From Myxococcus dinghuensis (GTDB taxonomy: Bacteria; Myxococcota; Myxococcia; Myxococcales; Myxococcaceae), in NCBI RefSeq assembly GCF_024198235.1, contig NZ_JAKCFB010000011.1, positions 1 to 64,000 of the forward strand: a DNA stretch of 64,000 nucleotides. The letters are read 5' to 3'. Under the pieces are notes generated by a model. The model did no database searches and was not told the origin of the DNA. It worked only from the letters and a program-made list of their open reading frames with translations. Positions within the stretch are counted from its first letter, which is position 1. Each line of letters begins with the position of its first letter. Shown here piece after piece: positions 47,306 to 56,567 of the stretch. Made by a program: the position numbers and the translations under genes.

Positions 47306-48382
47306 TCAGCTCAGGCCCCCGCCTCCCACCCACCGCGCGAGCCGGTCCCAGCCCCCGTCTCGGACACTCGTCGTCAACTCCATCCCGCCGAACTCCCAGC
47401 TCGTGCCGAACCGCTCCACGGCCCGGGCCAACCAGTCCGGCAACTCGAGCGGGTCGAGGAGCCCCGACCCGAGCGAGTCCGCGCAGAAGTCCTCTCTCCT
47501 GGGCGTTGCATCGAAACGACACAAGAAGTGCCGCCAGTCGTCATACGTCAGGTAGCACTGGAACCAGTCCGCGGCGCGGCTGTCGACGGCGACATGACAT
47601 CGCAGACGACAGGACCCGCTCTCGCGAGTCATCGTCTCGCGGCTCTGGACGCGGAGCTCGAACCAGAAGACCTTGCGTTCTCCGAAGCCCAGCTCGCGAG
47701 CGAAGGCGAGCGCGGGTGAGCGGGCGCGCCGGGCCCGGAGCAGGACGTTCGCGCGAGCGAACAGGTCGTCCAGGGTGGGCGAGGCACGGGAGAGCACGCG
47801 CAGCGCGACCAGGGAATCGAGCGCATCGCACTGGGTCTCCATGGCACACTCGAAGTGAGGGATGAGCGCATCGAGCGAGGCGTCCGAGGCATCGACCGTC
47901 AACACCGCGAGCATGCCGCTGGGGACGTCCTCGCACGCGACGGTCGTCGTCTGGATGGCCTGGAGGAGGACCGGGCGACTCGCGACGCCCAGGAGCTTCT
48001 CCTTCACCGCTTTCGTGACCCTGCCCTTGAACGCCTCCACGACCATCAGTCCCTGGAGCGCCATCCGCCATGCGGCGCGGAGGTCCGCTTCCGAGGCCGC
48101 GGGGTCGACGACCTCTCGCAGGAAGACGGCGCGGGCGGAGCGCTCCCCCTCGAGCAGCCCGATCACCCGCTGGATGGTGGGCGCGGGCAACTGCTGACAG
48201 CCCCTCCCCACGGTCGAGCAGTCACCCCAGGTCGCTCGCAGGAGGGACACCACGAGCTTCGCGGCCCGGTCCGCGTCGACGTCCGCGGCGAGCGACCGGA
48301 GGCCCTGGATGACCGCGTCGCGGTCACGCGACAGGCCCAGGACCACCGCCTCGAGCAGCTCCAATTCCTGGCTGCGAGCCAT
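47306..48382 (-). CDS. Hypothetical protein, paralogue 2 of a tandem pair
   Basis: 358 residues from MARSQELELL, clear paralogue of the gene 29 bases downstream, with the same HEAT-like helical body (ISRVIGLLEG-type, VLLQAIQTTTVACEDVPSGMLAVLT in parts, RRARSPALAFARELGFGERKVFWFELRV in parts) and a C-terminal CHVAVDSRAADWFQCYLTYDDW block. Cytoplasmic by lack of a signal. Likely co-transcribed with its paralogue, arising by duplication. Function unknown. Confidence 0.65.
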   Translation of the reverse strand: MARSQELELLEAVVLGLSRDRDAVIQGLRSLAADVDADRAAKLVVSLLRATWGDCSTVGRGCQQLPAPTIQRVIGLLEGERSARAVFLREVVDPAASEADLRAAWRMALQGLMVVEAFKGRVTKAVKEKLLGVASRPVLLQAIQTTTVACEDVPSGMLAVLTVDASDASLDALIPHFECAMETQCDALDSLVALRVLSRASPTLDDLFARANVLLRARRARSPALAFARELGFGERKVFWFELRVQSRETMTRESGSCRLRCHVAVDSRAADWFQCYLTYDDWRHFLCRFDATPRREDFCADSLGSGLLDPLELPDWLARAVERFGTSWEFGGMELTTSVRDGGWDRLARWVGGGGLS

Positions 48383-48471
48383 GCTGCGGAGTCGCTCCTC
48401 TGTGGCGGACGCTCCGCCCGCCGTCCACGCGGGGGCGACGGGACGGACCTCACGTACCGCCTCGGTAGACC

Positions 48472-50736
48472 TCAGTAGAAGAGAAGGGAGCGCACGGGAG
48501 AAGTCGCAAAGAGCGGGTAGCCACTGCCCAACTGTCCCTCGGAGTTGAACCCCCAGGCCCACACGGTGCCGTCCGAACGCAGCGCCAGGGAGAACGAGTC
48601 CCCCGCCGCCACCGCCTTCGCGATGAAGGGGCCCGTCCATCCGGGAGCCGGCACGAAGACAGGAGACAGGGAGAAGTCCTCCAGCGAGGCGAGCGACCCC
48701 AGCTCCCCCGCTGAATTCGTGCCCCAGGCGAACAGGCGCCCGTCCGGGCGGCTCGCCAGGGTGTGGTAGACGCCGGGCGCCACCGCGCCTCCGTCGACCC
48801 AACCCAATACCCCCGTGGGGGTGCGTCGGGGCTGCAGCGTCCCATCCCCCAGTTGGCCCTGGTCGTTGTATCCCCACATCCAGAGCGAGCCCAACCCGCC
48901 CACCGCGGCCGAGACATCACTCCTCGCGCCGATGGACGTCACGCCGGCAATGCTCGGGACGACGGCCGGGAGCGGACGCGGCGTCCACGTGCCGTCCCCG
49001 AGCTGCCCGTACTCGTTGTCCCCCCAGGCCCACACCCTGCCGTCCACGCGCAGCGCCAGGGAGTGCGCGCGGCCCGCCGCCAGCGCCACCACGCCGTTCA
49101 GCCCCACGACCTGCACCGGCGTGAGGCGCGTCGTCGTAGTGCCGTCCCCCACGGCACCTCGGGCGTTGAAGCCCCAGGCCCACACCGTCCCATCCGAGCG
49201 GAGCGCGAGCACGTGCGCATCCCCCGCCGCCACCGCCACCACGCCGTTCAGCCCGGCCACCTGGCCGGGAAGGCTGCGCCCCTGACGCGTCGAGTCCCCC
49301 AACTGCCCCTGGCTGTTCGAGCCCCACGTCCACACCGTCCCGTCCGAGCGCACCGCCACCGAGAACGCACCGCCCGCGGCGAGGGCCCGCACGCCCGACA
49401 CGTTCCACACGCCCGCGGGATGGCCCCGGTTGAGGACCGTCCCGTCCCCCAACTGCCCCTGGGCATTGCTCCCCCAGGACCAGAGGCTCCCATCCGCGCG
49501 CACTGCCAGCGCGTGCGCGTGACCCACCGCCACCTGCGTCACGTTCCACAGGTCCCGGACCTCCGCCAGCTCCGGGCGCAGATGTCCCGTCCCGTCCCCC
49601 CGGACGCCGTAGGTCCCGTTCCCCCAGGCATACAAGGGCCCCTCCGCCAGCAACGCGAACGAGTGCCCGCCTCCCGCCACGACGGACGCGACGCCCGACA
49701 GCGACGGGCCCGTCGAGGGCACGTTGCGCGCGACCCGCGTGCCGTCCCCCAACTGGCCTTGGGAGTTGTCGCCCCAGACCCGGACCGTGCCGTCCGCGCA
49801 CACGGCCAGGGAGTGACCGCCGCCGGCCGAGACGGACACGACGGGGGCGATACCGGACAGCCGCAGGGGCGTGGCGCTGTGAGGCATCATCCAGGAGCCG
49901 ACCCCCAGCATGCCCTGGGTATTGGAGCCCCACGCCATGACGCCGCCGTCTCCCAGCAACGCCAGCGAGTGGTACCGGCCCGCGGAGATGGACACCACGC
50001 CGAGCAAGGCGTTCACCACCACGGGCGTCGACCGGTCGAGCTGGGTGCCGTCCCCGAGCTGACCGTCGTTGTTCCAGCCCCACGACCACACCGAGCCGTC
50101 CCGGCGCAGCAGCACGGAGTGGTTCCCGCCCGCGGACACCACCGCGCCCTGGCCGATGCCGGCGACCAGTCCGGGCGAGGAGCGCGACTGGGTGGAGCCG
50201 TTGCCCAGCTTGCCGAAGCTGTTGTTGCCCCACGACCACACCGTGCCGTCCGCGCGAACCGCCAGCACGTGGGCTTCACCGGCGGACACGGACACCACGC
50301 CGCTCAGGCCCGGGACCTGTCCCGGTTGCGACCGGGACGTCGTGTTCCCCGTCCCGAGCTGCCCGGAGTCGTTGAGCCCCCACGACCACACCGTGCCGTC
50401 CGCGCGCAAGGCGAGGGAGAAGCGCGAGCCCGCCGCCACCGACACCACGTCCGTGAGCCCCAGCGCCCGGACGGGCGTGACGCGTTGGACCTGCGTGCCG
50501 TCCCCCAGCTCTCCTCGAAGGTTCGCGCCCGAAGCCCAGACCGTGCCATCCGGCCGGATGGCCAGGGTATGGGTCCCGCTCGCGGCCACGCGCTGGTGGG
50601 CCGACGCGAGCGAAGGCGCGTCCGGCGCACGCGCGGGCAGGGCCTCCACGGACGAGGCCCCACACACCAGGCCCACGAGAAGCCACAACGCCATGCACCC
50701 GACCCCAGGCGCATTCCCTCTCATCATGTTTCGCAT
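48472..50736 (-). CDS. Secreted RCC1 repeat protein (14 repeats)
   Basis: 754 residues. The start chosen (MRNMMRGN) gives a signal peptide ending Ser-Val-Glu-Ala; other ATGs nearby are possible. The mature chain is RCC1 repeats: fourteen copies of a ~52-residue unit with TVWSWG-N--GQLGDGT and HSLALR-DG motifs can be counted. Fourteen units would make two seven-bladed propellers. Exported RCC1 proteins are abundant in myxobacteria and likely bind proteins or glycans at the surface; no enzyme domain is present. Confidence 0.85.
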   Translation of the reverse strand: MRNMMRGNAPGVGCMALWLLVGLVCGASSVEALPARAPDAPSLASAHQRVAASGTHTLAIRPDGTVWASGANLRGELGDGTQVQRVTPVRALGLTDVVSVAAGSRFSLALRADGTVWSWGLNDSGQLGTGNTTSRSQPGQVPGLSGVVSVSAGEAHVLAVRADGTVWSWGNNSFGKLGNGSTQSRSSPGLVAGIGQGAVVSAGGNHSVLLRRDGSVWSWGWNNDGQLGDGTQLDRSTPVVVNALLGVVSISAGRYHSLALLGDGGVMAWGSNTQGMLGVGSWMMPHSATPLRLSGIAPVVSVSAGGGHSLAVCADGTVRVWGDNSQGQLGDGTRVARNVPSTGPSLSGVASVVAGGGHSFALLAEGPLYAWGNGTYGVRGDGTGHLRPELAEVRDLWNVTQVAVGHAHALAVRADGSLWSWGSNAQGQLGDGTVLNRGHPAGVWNVSGVRALAAGGAFSVAVRSDGTVWTWGSNSQGQLGDSTRQGRSLPGQVAGLNGVVAVAAGDAHVLALRSDGTVWAWGFNARGAVGDGTTTTRLTPVQVVGLNGVVALAAGRAHSLALRVDGRVWAWGDNEYGQLGDGTWTPRPLPAVVPSIAGVTSIGARSDVSAAVGGLGSLWMWGYNDQGQLGDGTLQPRRTPTGVLGWVDGGAVAPGVYHTLASRPDGRLFAWGTNSAGELGSLASLEDFSLSPVFVPAPGWTGPFIAKAVAAGDSFSLALRSDGTVWAWGFNSEGQLGSGYPLFATSPVRSLLFY

Positions 50737-50928
50737 GTCTGAACTCCCAGCCCCCGAGAAACGACACACGGCGACCTGGAGTCATGCGTCCGGTCACCGT
50801 GCGGACACCGTAACGGACGTCATCCAGACATTCTCGGAATCAACCTCGCGCGTCAGTCGTTGAGCGCGTCCGGTTCAACACAGACAGGTCGTGCCACGAG
50901 GCGGCCCCCGCGGAGGCGGGCGCGGCCG

Positions 50929-51255
50929 TCATCCCAGCCGCGAGGGGACCTCGCCCCAGGGCTCGTAGACGCCGATGGGGACATCGGAGTCCCCGATGTT
51001 CAGCACGGTGCTGGGCGGCACCCCCAGCTGGCGGAGCTGCTGCTTCAGGAAGCGGACAGCCTCCGGCACGCGCTCCTTCGCCACCTCCACGTCGACGATG
51101 GACACGCCCCCGCCCGTGCCTCCGCCCGTCACCGCGCCCAGGCCCGACGCGGCCAGCGCGTCCTTCAACGGCACCGCCACCGCGTCGCGACCGCCCAACC
51201 CCGACCGGGCCAGGTCCTGCGAGTTGAACATCACCTCGATCATCTGGGAGTCCAT
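50929..51255 (-). CDS. Hypothetical protein
   Basis: 108 residues from MDSQMIEVMF. The sequence IEVMFNSQDLARSGLGGRDAV..., GGGVSIVDVEVAKERVPEAVRFLKQQL, STVLNIGDSDVPIGVY suggests a compact alpha/beta protein of ferredoxin-like layout. No family name. It is preceded on its strand by 400 non-coding bases. Confidence 0.5.
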   Translation of the reverse strand: MDSQMIEVMFNSQDLARSGLGGRDAVAVPLKDALAASGLGAVTGGGTGGGVSIVDVEVAKERVPEAVRFLKQQLRQLGVPPSTVLNIGDSDVPIGVYEPWGEVPSRLG

Positions 51256-51663
51256 GGCGGCCGCGGGCGTCGAAGGGCCCCCTGAAACAAGGCGGCCTCC
51301 CGCGAGATGGTAGTCGCATCCACGCACGCAGGCACCCCTCCCCACCCCGCACGACCTCGTACTGTCATCCACTCTGGCCCGCAGTACATGAGTTTCCGTG
51401 AAGTCCGCGTTGGTTCGATTCACACCCTGGATGAAGGTCCCTGGACTCGTGGTCCGCCGTGGCGGGGGCCGGCGCGGAGTCCGCGCGCGAGCGCACGCGC
51501 ACGATGTTCGCCACCGGCAACGACACGGACCACCGCGCCGCCTTCCGCGCGGAGGACCCCACGTCCCTCGACATGGTGGGGCTCGCGCTGAGAGGTGAGC
51601 GCAAGGCTGGAGACAAGGCCGTGAAGCGGTTGTCCCTGCACGAGTAGGGGCGACGGCCGCGCG
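51256..51663. other. 408-base region without a convincing gene
   Basis: Only short reading frames are open. A 62-codon + strand frame (51459-51647, GTG start, charged sequence) is the least unlikely but has no ribosome site or recognisable domain. The region may include the promoter of the hypothetical gene at 51255 and the 3' end of the TetR operon. No clear hairpin or promoter was found. Confidence 0.5.
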
Positions 51664-52371
51664 TCAGCGGCCATTCCAGCGCGCGTCCCCGGCCTCGGCG
51701 GTGACCAGGATGCGGATGGCGGTGATGGCGGACCCGACGTCCACCGGGTCGCCCGTGAGGGCGTCGCGGTAGAGGAAGAAGTTGCCGACGCGGACGATGG
51801 CGTGGGCCAGCGCGTCCAGGGTCAGCGCGGGGCGGATGTGGCGCTCGCGCACGCCCTCCTCCAGCGCCGCGACGATGCTGGCCGCGCAGCGCGCCTCCAC
51901 GCGGCTGCTCTTCGACATGAGCACGCGCATGGCGTATTCGGAGTCCTGCTGGATGAAGCGGCGCAGGGGCGCGTCCTCGACGATGAGGCGGATGAGCCGC
52001 TGGGTGACGTCCGCCACGTAGACGGGCCCCTCGCCCTTCGCCTGTCCCCGGGCGGTGGCGAGCGCGGCGTCGAAGCGCGAGGAGAGCACCTCGCCGTAGA
52101 GCAGCTCGCGCGTGCCCGCCCAGCGGAACACCGTGGCGCGGCTGACGCCCAGCGCCGTGGCCATCCGGCCGATGTCGAAGCGCTCCCCCGCCTCCCACCA
52201 CGCGAGCGCCAGTTGGAACAGGTCCCTCGGCGTGGCGCGCGAGGGCTCCTCCATCCTTCGCGCCAGGGGCGTCTGGCGGGCCTCCCGCGCGGAGGCTGCG
52301 GACCGGGCGCGGGGCTTCGCGCTCCGGGAGGCATGGCGGGAGGGCTTCGTTTTCGCCCGGGGCGACCTCAT
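51664..52371 (-). CDS. TetR/AcrR-type regulator
   Basis: 235 residues with a basic, Lys/Arg/Ser-rich N-terminus of ~45 residues. Helix-turn-helix at ~48-95 (PRDLFQLALAWWEAGERFDIGRMATALGVSRATVFRWAGTRELLYGEVL in pieces). The remainder is the helical ligand-binding part. Its ATG overlaps the SDR stop by ATGA, so it is the last gene of the monooxygenase operon and may feed back on it. Some relatives of this unusual HTH (FDIGRMATALGVSRATVFRW) accompany fatty-acid or steroid genes. Confidence 0.82.
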   Translation of the reverse strand: MRSPRAKTKPSRHASRSAKPRARSAASAREARQTPLARRMEEPSRATPRDLFQLALAWWEAGERFDIGRMATALGVSRATVFRWAGTRELLYGEVLSSRFDAALATARGQAKGEGPVYVADVTQRLIRLIVEDAPLRRFIQQDSEYAMRVLMSKSSRVEARCAASIVAALEEGVRERHIRPALTLDALAHAIVRVGNFFLYRDALTGDPVDVGSAITAIRILVTAEAGDARWNGR

Positions 52372-53213
52372 GCCGCGGCACCCAGCATCTTGCGCCGCCG
52401 CCGCCGCGCGCCCGCCACCAGCAGCCGCTGGTAGAGCGTGGGCAGGATTCGCTGCATCAGGTCGATGAAGACCGCGTCCCCGCCGATGAGCTGACGGCGG
52501 CGGTTCTTGCGGATGGCGGCGTAGATGTCGGCGGCGGCGCGCTCGGGCGTGGTGACGAAGGACTTCTCGAAGTCCTTCGTCGAGCGCTCGTCCGTCCACC
52601 CCGGACGCGGCGTCACCCGCGCGCTGCGCGCGATGTTCGTCTTGATGCCGCCCGGATGGACACACGTGACGCCGATGGTGCCCGGGTCCACCTCCAGCTC
52701 CTGGCGCAGCGCCTCCGTGAAGCCCTTCACCGCGAACTTCGCCGCGTTGTAGGCGCCCTGCGTGGGCACGCCGATGAGGCCGAAGACGCTGGAGACGTTG
52801 ACGATGTGGCCCTCGTCCACCGCCTTCAGGTGCGGCAGGAAGGCCTTGGTGCCGTACACCACGCCCCAGAAGTTGATGTTCATCAGCCACTCGAAGTCCT
52901 CGTACCGGGTGTCCTCGATGGTGGCGCCCAGGGCCACGCCCGCGTTGTTGATGACGAGGTGGACGGCGCCGAACTCGCGCGCCACCGCGTCCGCCCAGGC
53001 ATGCACCTGCTCGCGCTTCGCCACGTCCACCGTGTCCGCCCGCACGCGCACGCCCAGCTCCCGACAGCGCGCCTCCGTCTCCGCCAGGCCCTGGGTGTTC
53101 ACGTCCGACAGCGCGACGTCACAGCCCTCGCGCGACAGCAGGACGGCGATGGCGCGGCCGATACCCGAGCCCGCTCCGGTGATTGCCGCGACCCTTCCCT
53201 TCACCGACTTCAT
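52368..53213 (-). CDS. Short-chain dehydrogenase/reductase
   Basis: 281 residues. Rossmann start TGAGSGIG (residues 12-19), NNAG, catalytic Ser in VNVSSVFG and Tyr-x-x-x-Lys in GAYNAAKFAVKG, followed by the PGGIKTNI exit loop. C-terminal extension with basic tail (RRRRRKML). It is a classical SDR oxidising alcohols or reducing ketones with NAD(P)H. The ATG overlaps the esterase stop by ATGA, placing it in one pathway with the monooxygenase and hydrolase. Confidence 0.92.
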   Translation of the reverse strand: MKSVKGRVAAITGAGSGIGRAIAVLLSREGCDVALSDVNTQGLAETEARCRELGVRVRADTVDVAKREQVHAWADAVAREFGAVHLVINNAGVALGATIEDTRYEDFEWLMNINFWGVVYGTKAFLPHLKAVDEGHIVNVSSVFGLIGVPTQGAYNAAKFAVKGFTEALRQELEVDPGTIGVTCVHPGGIKTNIARSARVTPRPGWTDERSTKDFEKSFVTTPERAAADIYAAIRKNRRRQLIGGDAVFIDLMQRILPTLYQRLLVAGARRRRRKMLGAAA

Positions 53214-54307
53214 CCGTTGACTCCCTTTCGCGCCCCGCCCGACGGCAGCTCGTCGAGCATCCGGCGCAGCAACGTGGCGACCTCCACCATGGCAGCCCGG
53301 CAGGCCCCACTCAGTCCCGTCATGTTGGCGAACGCGTGCACCAGGCCGTCGAAGCGACGGTGCGTCACCGGCGTCCCGGCCGCGCCCAGCCGGACGGCGT
53401 AGTCCTCCGCCTCGTCCCGCAGCGGGTCGAACCCGGCGGTGACGACGAGCGCCGGCGGCTGCCCGGCGAAGGAGTCGAACCGGAACGGCGAGACGCGGGG
53501 GTCCCCGTTGCGCTCGACGCCGCGCATGTACTGCGCCTGATACCAGTCGATGTCCGCGCGGGTGAGGAAGAAGCCCTCCGCGAAGTGCCTCAGCGACGCC
53601 CGCTCCACCGTGCGGTCCAGCGCGGGATAGAGCAGGAGCTGGAGCGCGGGGCGCGGCGTGTCCTCGCGCGCGGCGAGCTGGGAGATGACCGCGGCCAGGT
53701 TGCCCCCCGCGCTGTCGCCGCCCACCGCCACCCGGGACGGGTCCGCGCCCAGCGAGGCCGCGTGCGCCACCGCCCAGTGGAACGCGGCGCGCGTGTCCTC
53801 CAGCGCCGCGGGGAAGGGATGCTCGGGGGCCAGCCGGTACTCGATGGAGAGCACGTGGACGTCCGCGTGGCGGCACAGGAGCCGGCACGCCGGGTCGTGT
53901 GTGTCCAGGTCCCCCAGCACGAAGCCTCCGCCGTGGAGGAAGACCAGCAGCGGCCGGGGCGTCGCGCCCGGGGTCGGCGCGTAGTGCCGCGCGCGGAGGG
54001 GGCCCTGCTCCGTCTCCAGCACGAGCGCGCGCACCGCGCCCACCGGCACCGCGTCCCCCGCGTGCACGAGCGCCTCCCGGCGGAGGTCGCGGCGCGCCCG
54101 CTCGGGGCCGCCCGCGGACTTCGGGCCGCGCCCCCGCCGCTCGCGCAGCGAGAGCAGGAGCTGCACCTCCGGGTGCAGGCTCAGCCCGTCGTGCTGGACC
54201 GGAGGCCGCCCGGACAGGAGGACCTGGAGCGCGGGGGGCAGACCGAAGAGCAGCCGCGCGGCGCGATGCTCCAGCCGCTCCAGCATCGACAGCGGGGACT
54301 CAGCCAT
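53210..54307 (-). CDS. Alpha/beta hydrolase of the hormone-sensitive-lipase family
   Basis: 365 residues. HSL marks: HGGGF at 125-129 (oxyanion hole), YRLAPEHPFP, nucleophile Ser199 in GGDSAGGNLA, TAGFDPLRDEAEDY (Asp) and a His near LVHAFANM. The N-terminal ~110 residues form the usual cap. No signal peptide. It hydrolyses esters or lactones. It overlaps the monooxygenase stop and the SDR start, so it is well placed to open the ester made by the Baeyer-Villiger enzyme. Confidence 0.9.
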   Translation of the reverse strand: MAESPLSMLERLEHRAARLLFGLPPALQVLLSGRPPVQHDGLSLHPEVQLLLSLRERRGRGPKSAGGPERARRDLRREALVHAGDAVPVGAVRALVLETEQGPLRARHYAPTPGATPRPLLVFLHGGGFVLGDLDTHDPACRLLCRHADVHVLSIEYRLAPEHPFPAALEDTRAAFHWAVAHAASLGADPSRVAVGGDSAGGNLAAVISQLAAREDTPRPALQLLLYPALDRTVERASLRHFAEGFFLTRADIDWYQAQYMRGVERNGDPRVSPFRFDSFAGQPPALVVTAGFDPLRDEAEDYAVRLGAAGTPVTHRRFDGLVHAFANMTGLSGACRAAMVEVATLLRRMLDELPSGGARKGVNG

Positions 54308-55823
54308 GGACCACCCGGGTCACCCGCGCGAGCGCGGTGGCGGGGCCGCGCGTCCGCCGGGCGATGGCGTGGTACTCCGACGGCTCGAAGCGGGCCACCC
54401 GGTGCTTGAAGGCGAAGGTCAGGCCGGGCCACAGCGTGGAGTTGCGCCCCGTGGCGTCCATGTACCAGCTGACGCAGCCCCCCTGGCTCCACACCGTGCC
54501 GCGCATGCGCTCGTCGAGGTCCCGCACGTAGGCATCCTGGGCCTCCTGCGTGGGCTCCACCGCGGCCAGGTTGCGCCCGTCCAGGAAGCGCAGCGCGTGG
54601 AGCACGTGCGACAACTGGCTCTCCACCATCAGGATGACGGAGGTGTGTCCCAGGCCGGTGTTGGGCCCCAGCAGCATGAAGAAGTTGGGGAAGCCCGCCA
54701 CCGTCGTGCCCAGGTGCGCCTTCATGCTGCCCGCCCAGTGCTCGGACAGCGTGCGCCCGTCCCGGCCCCGGATGTGGTGGGCGAAGGGCGCGTCGGTGAT
54801 GTGGAAGCCCGTGCCGAAGATGAGCGTGTCCACGGGGTGCTCCACGCCCTGCTCGGTGACGAGGGAGTGCTCGCGCACCTCGCGCACGCCGTCGGTGACG
54901 AGCCGGACGTTGTCCCGGGTGAGCGAGCGCAGGTAGTCGTCGGAGATGAGCACGCGCTTGCAGCCCATGGTGTAGCGAGGCCGCAGCTTCGCGCGCAGCG
55001 CCGGGTCCTCCACCGACCGCTCGAGGTGGCGCAGCGCGCGCCGCTGCGCCAGCCGGATGAGCCACGGGTGCAGGAACGCCAGCCCCGAGGCCTCGTACGT
55101 CGAATAGAGGAACGCGCGCACGAGCCACCGCGCGCCGGGCACGTGGGTGTAGAGCCACTTCGCCCAGCGGGTGATGGGGTGGTCCTTGCGCGGCATCACC
55201 CACGGCGGCGTGCGCTGGAAGAGCACCAGCTGGCCCACCTGGGGCTGGATGGCCGGGACGAACTGGATGGCGGACGCGCCCGTGCCCACCACCGCCACCT
55301 TGCGGCCCTCCAGCGGGTACGCGTGGTCCCACCGCGCCGAGTGCATCACCTTGCCCTGGAAGCGCTCCAGCCCGGGCAGCGCCGGCAGCAACGGGGCGCC
55401 GAAGGCCCCCGCGGCGAAGATGAAGACGTTCGCGGTGAAGGCGCCCTCGGACGTCTGGAGGCGCCACACCTGCGCGTCGTCGTCCCACCGCGCCTCCTCC
55501 ACCGTGTGGTGGAACCGCAGGAAGGGCCGCAGGCCGAAGCGCTCCACGCAGTCGCGCAGGTAGGCGTGGATCTCCCCCTGGGGCGAGTAGGCCCGGGACC
55601 AGCGGGGGTTGGGGACGAAGGAGAACGAGTACAGGTGCGAGGGCACGTCGCACGCGCAGCCGGGATAGGAGTTGTCCCGCCACACGCCGCCCACCTCGCC
55701 GGCGCGTTCGAGGATGACGAAGTCCTCCTGCCCCTCCTGCCGGAGCCGGATGGCCATCCCCAGGCCGCTGAAGCCGGCGCCGACGATGACGACGTGGAAG
55801 TGGCCTGACTGTCGAGGGGACAA
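54300..55823 (-). CDS. Baeyer-Villiger-type flavin monooxygenase
   Basis: 507 residues. A TTG start at 55823 is chosen because GGAGG lies six bases before it and the FAD fold begins soon after; an in-frame ATG at 55892 has no ribosome site. FAD motif GAGFSGLG, the Baeyer-Villiger fingerprint Phe155-x-Gly-x3-His161-x3-Trp165 (FQGKVMHSARW), and the NADPH motif GTGASAIQ. C-terminal region LIFGTGFHITD. The enzyme inserts oxygen next to a ketone to give an ester or lactone. It is first gene of the operon with esterase, SDR and TetR. Confidence 0.92.
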   Translation of the reverse strand: MSPRQSGHFHVVIVGAGFSGLGMAIRLRQEGQEDFVILERAGEVGGVWRDNSYPGCACDVPSHLYSFSFVPNPRWSRAYSPQGEIHAYLRDCVERFGLRPFLRFHHTVEEARWDDDAQVWRLQTSEGAFTANVFIFAAGAFGAPLLPALPGLERFQGKVMHSARWDHAYPLEGRKVAVVGTGASAIQFVPAIQPQVGQLVLFQRTPPWVMPRKDHPITRWAKWLYTHVPGARWLVRAFLYSTYEASGLAFLHPWLIRLAQRRALRHLERSVEDPALRAKLRPRYTMGCKRVLISDDYLRSLTRDNVRLVTDGVREVREHSLVTEQGVEHPVDTLIFGTGFHITDAPFAHHIRGRDGRTLSEHWAGSMKAHLGTTVAGFPNFFMLLGPNTGLGHTSVILMVESQLSHVLHALRFLDGRNLAAVEPTQEAQDAYVRDLDERMRGTVWSQGGCVSWYMDATGRNSTLWPGLTFAFKHRVARFEPSEYHAIARRTRGPATALARVTRVVHG

Positions 55824-55980
55824 GGGGGGCCTCCAGACCGGACTGACTCGCGCGCGCCCGCCGCCGCCACCCGCACGACACCCACCTAGCATGGCGCGCC
55901 ATGCGTCACTTCGCAAATTCGACGCATGCGCGCCATGGGAGCGCCCGGTGTCGCGGCCCGCACGGGGCGCGCCGGGGCGG

Positions 55981-56529
55981 CTACTGGCCCAGGTGCTCGA
56001 GGAGCGTCTTCAGGCCGATGCCGATGAGCACCAGGCCGCCCAGCACCTCGAGGCTGGTGCCGAAGCGCTCGCCCAGGCGTCTGCCCGCCCAGGCGCCGGC
56101 CACGGAGAGCACGGCGGTCGTCACGCCGATGACGCCCGTGGACACGAGGATGTCCAGCTCCAGCGCGGGCAGCGTCGCGCCCACCGCGAGCGCGTCGATG
56201 CTGGTGGCCACGCCCAGCGTGAGCAGTTTGGGGAGGGGGATGCCGGTGGCGGGGCGCGGGGCCGCTTCGTCGTGGGAGAAGGCCTCCCAGAGCATGTGCC
56301 CGCCCACCGCGGCCAGGAGGCCGAAGGCGATCCAATGGTCGATGGAGGCGAAGCGCGCGAGGATGGCCTTGCCCCCGAGCGCGCCGGCCAGCGACATGCC
56401 GAACTGGAACAGGCCGAAGGTGAGCGCCAGCTTGAAGACGTCCGCGGGGCGGGCGCCCCGGATGGCCATGCTGCCCGAGACGGCGGTGGCGTCCATGGCC
56501 ACCCCGAGCGCGATGAGGAGCAGCGTCAT
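55981..56529 (-). CDS. mntP: MntP-like manganese efflux pump
   Basis: 182 residues, normal length. Six membrane helices in two halves with the paired signatures MDATAVS (after LLLIALGVA) and SIDALAVGAT, the conserved Asp residues that carry Mn through the pump. The family exports Mn(II) to protect against manganese stress. It lies 38 bases after rapZ on the same strand. This gap is too short for the yybP-ykoY riboswitch that precedes many mntP genes, and none was seen. Confidence 0.85.
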   Translation of the reverse strand: MTLLLIALGVAMDATAVSGSMAIRGARPADVFKLALTFGLFQFGMSLAGALGGKAILARFASIDHWIAFGLLAAVGGHMLWEAFSHDEAAPRPATGIPLPKLLTLGVATSIDALAVGATLPALELDILVSTGVIGVTTAVLSVAGAWAGRRLGERFGTSLEVLGGLVLIGIGLKTLLEHLGQ

Positions 56530-56567
56530 GGGCGCCTCCGGTTCCGCGCGTCACCGCGCGGGGGCCG

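Noticed and set aside
48763-50742. A 659-codon + strand frame opposite the RCC1 gene
   Set aside because: It is a repetitive shadow of the RCC1 repeats (Pro/Arg/His rich), without start signals.
51420-51674. An 84-codon minus-strand frame and a 62-codon + strand frame in the 408-base gap
   Set aside because: No ribosome site, domain or conserved-looking pattern; both have the composition of random GC-rich sequence.
56530-56567. Manganese riboswitch before mntP
   Set aside because: Only 38 bases separate the genes, too short for the yybP-ykoY aptamer.
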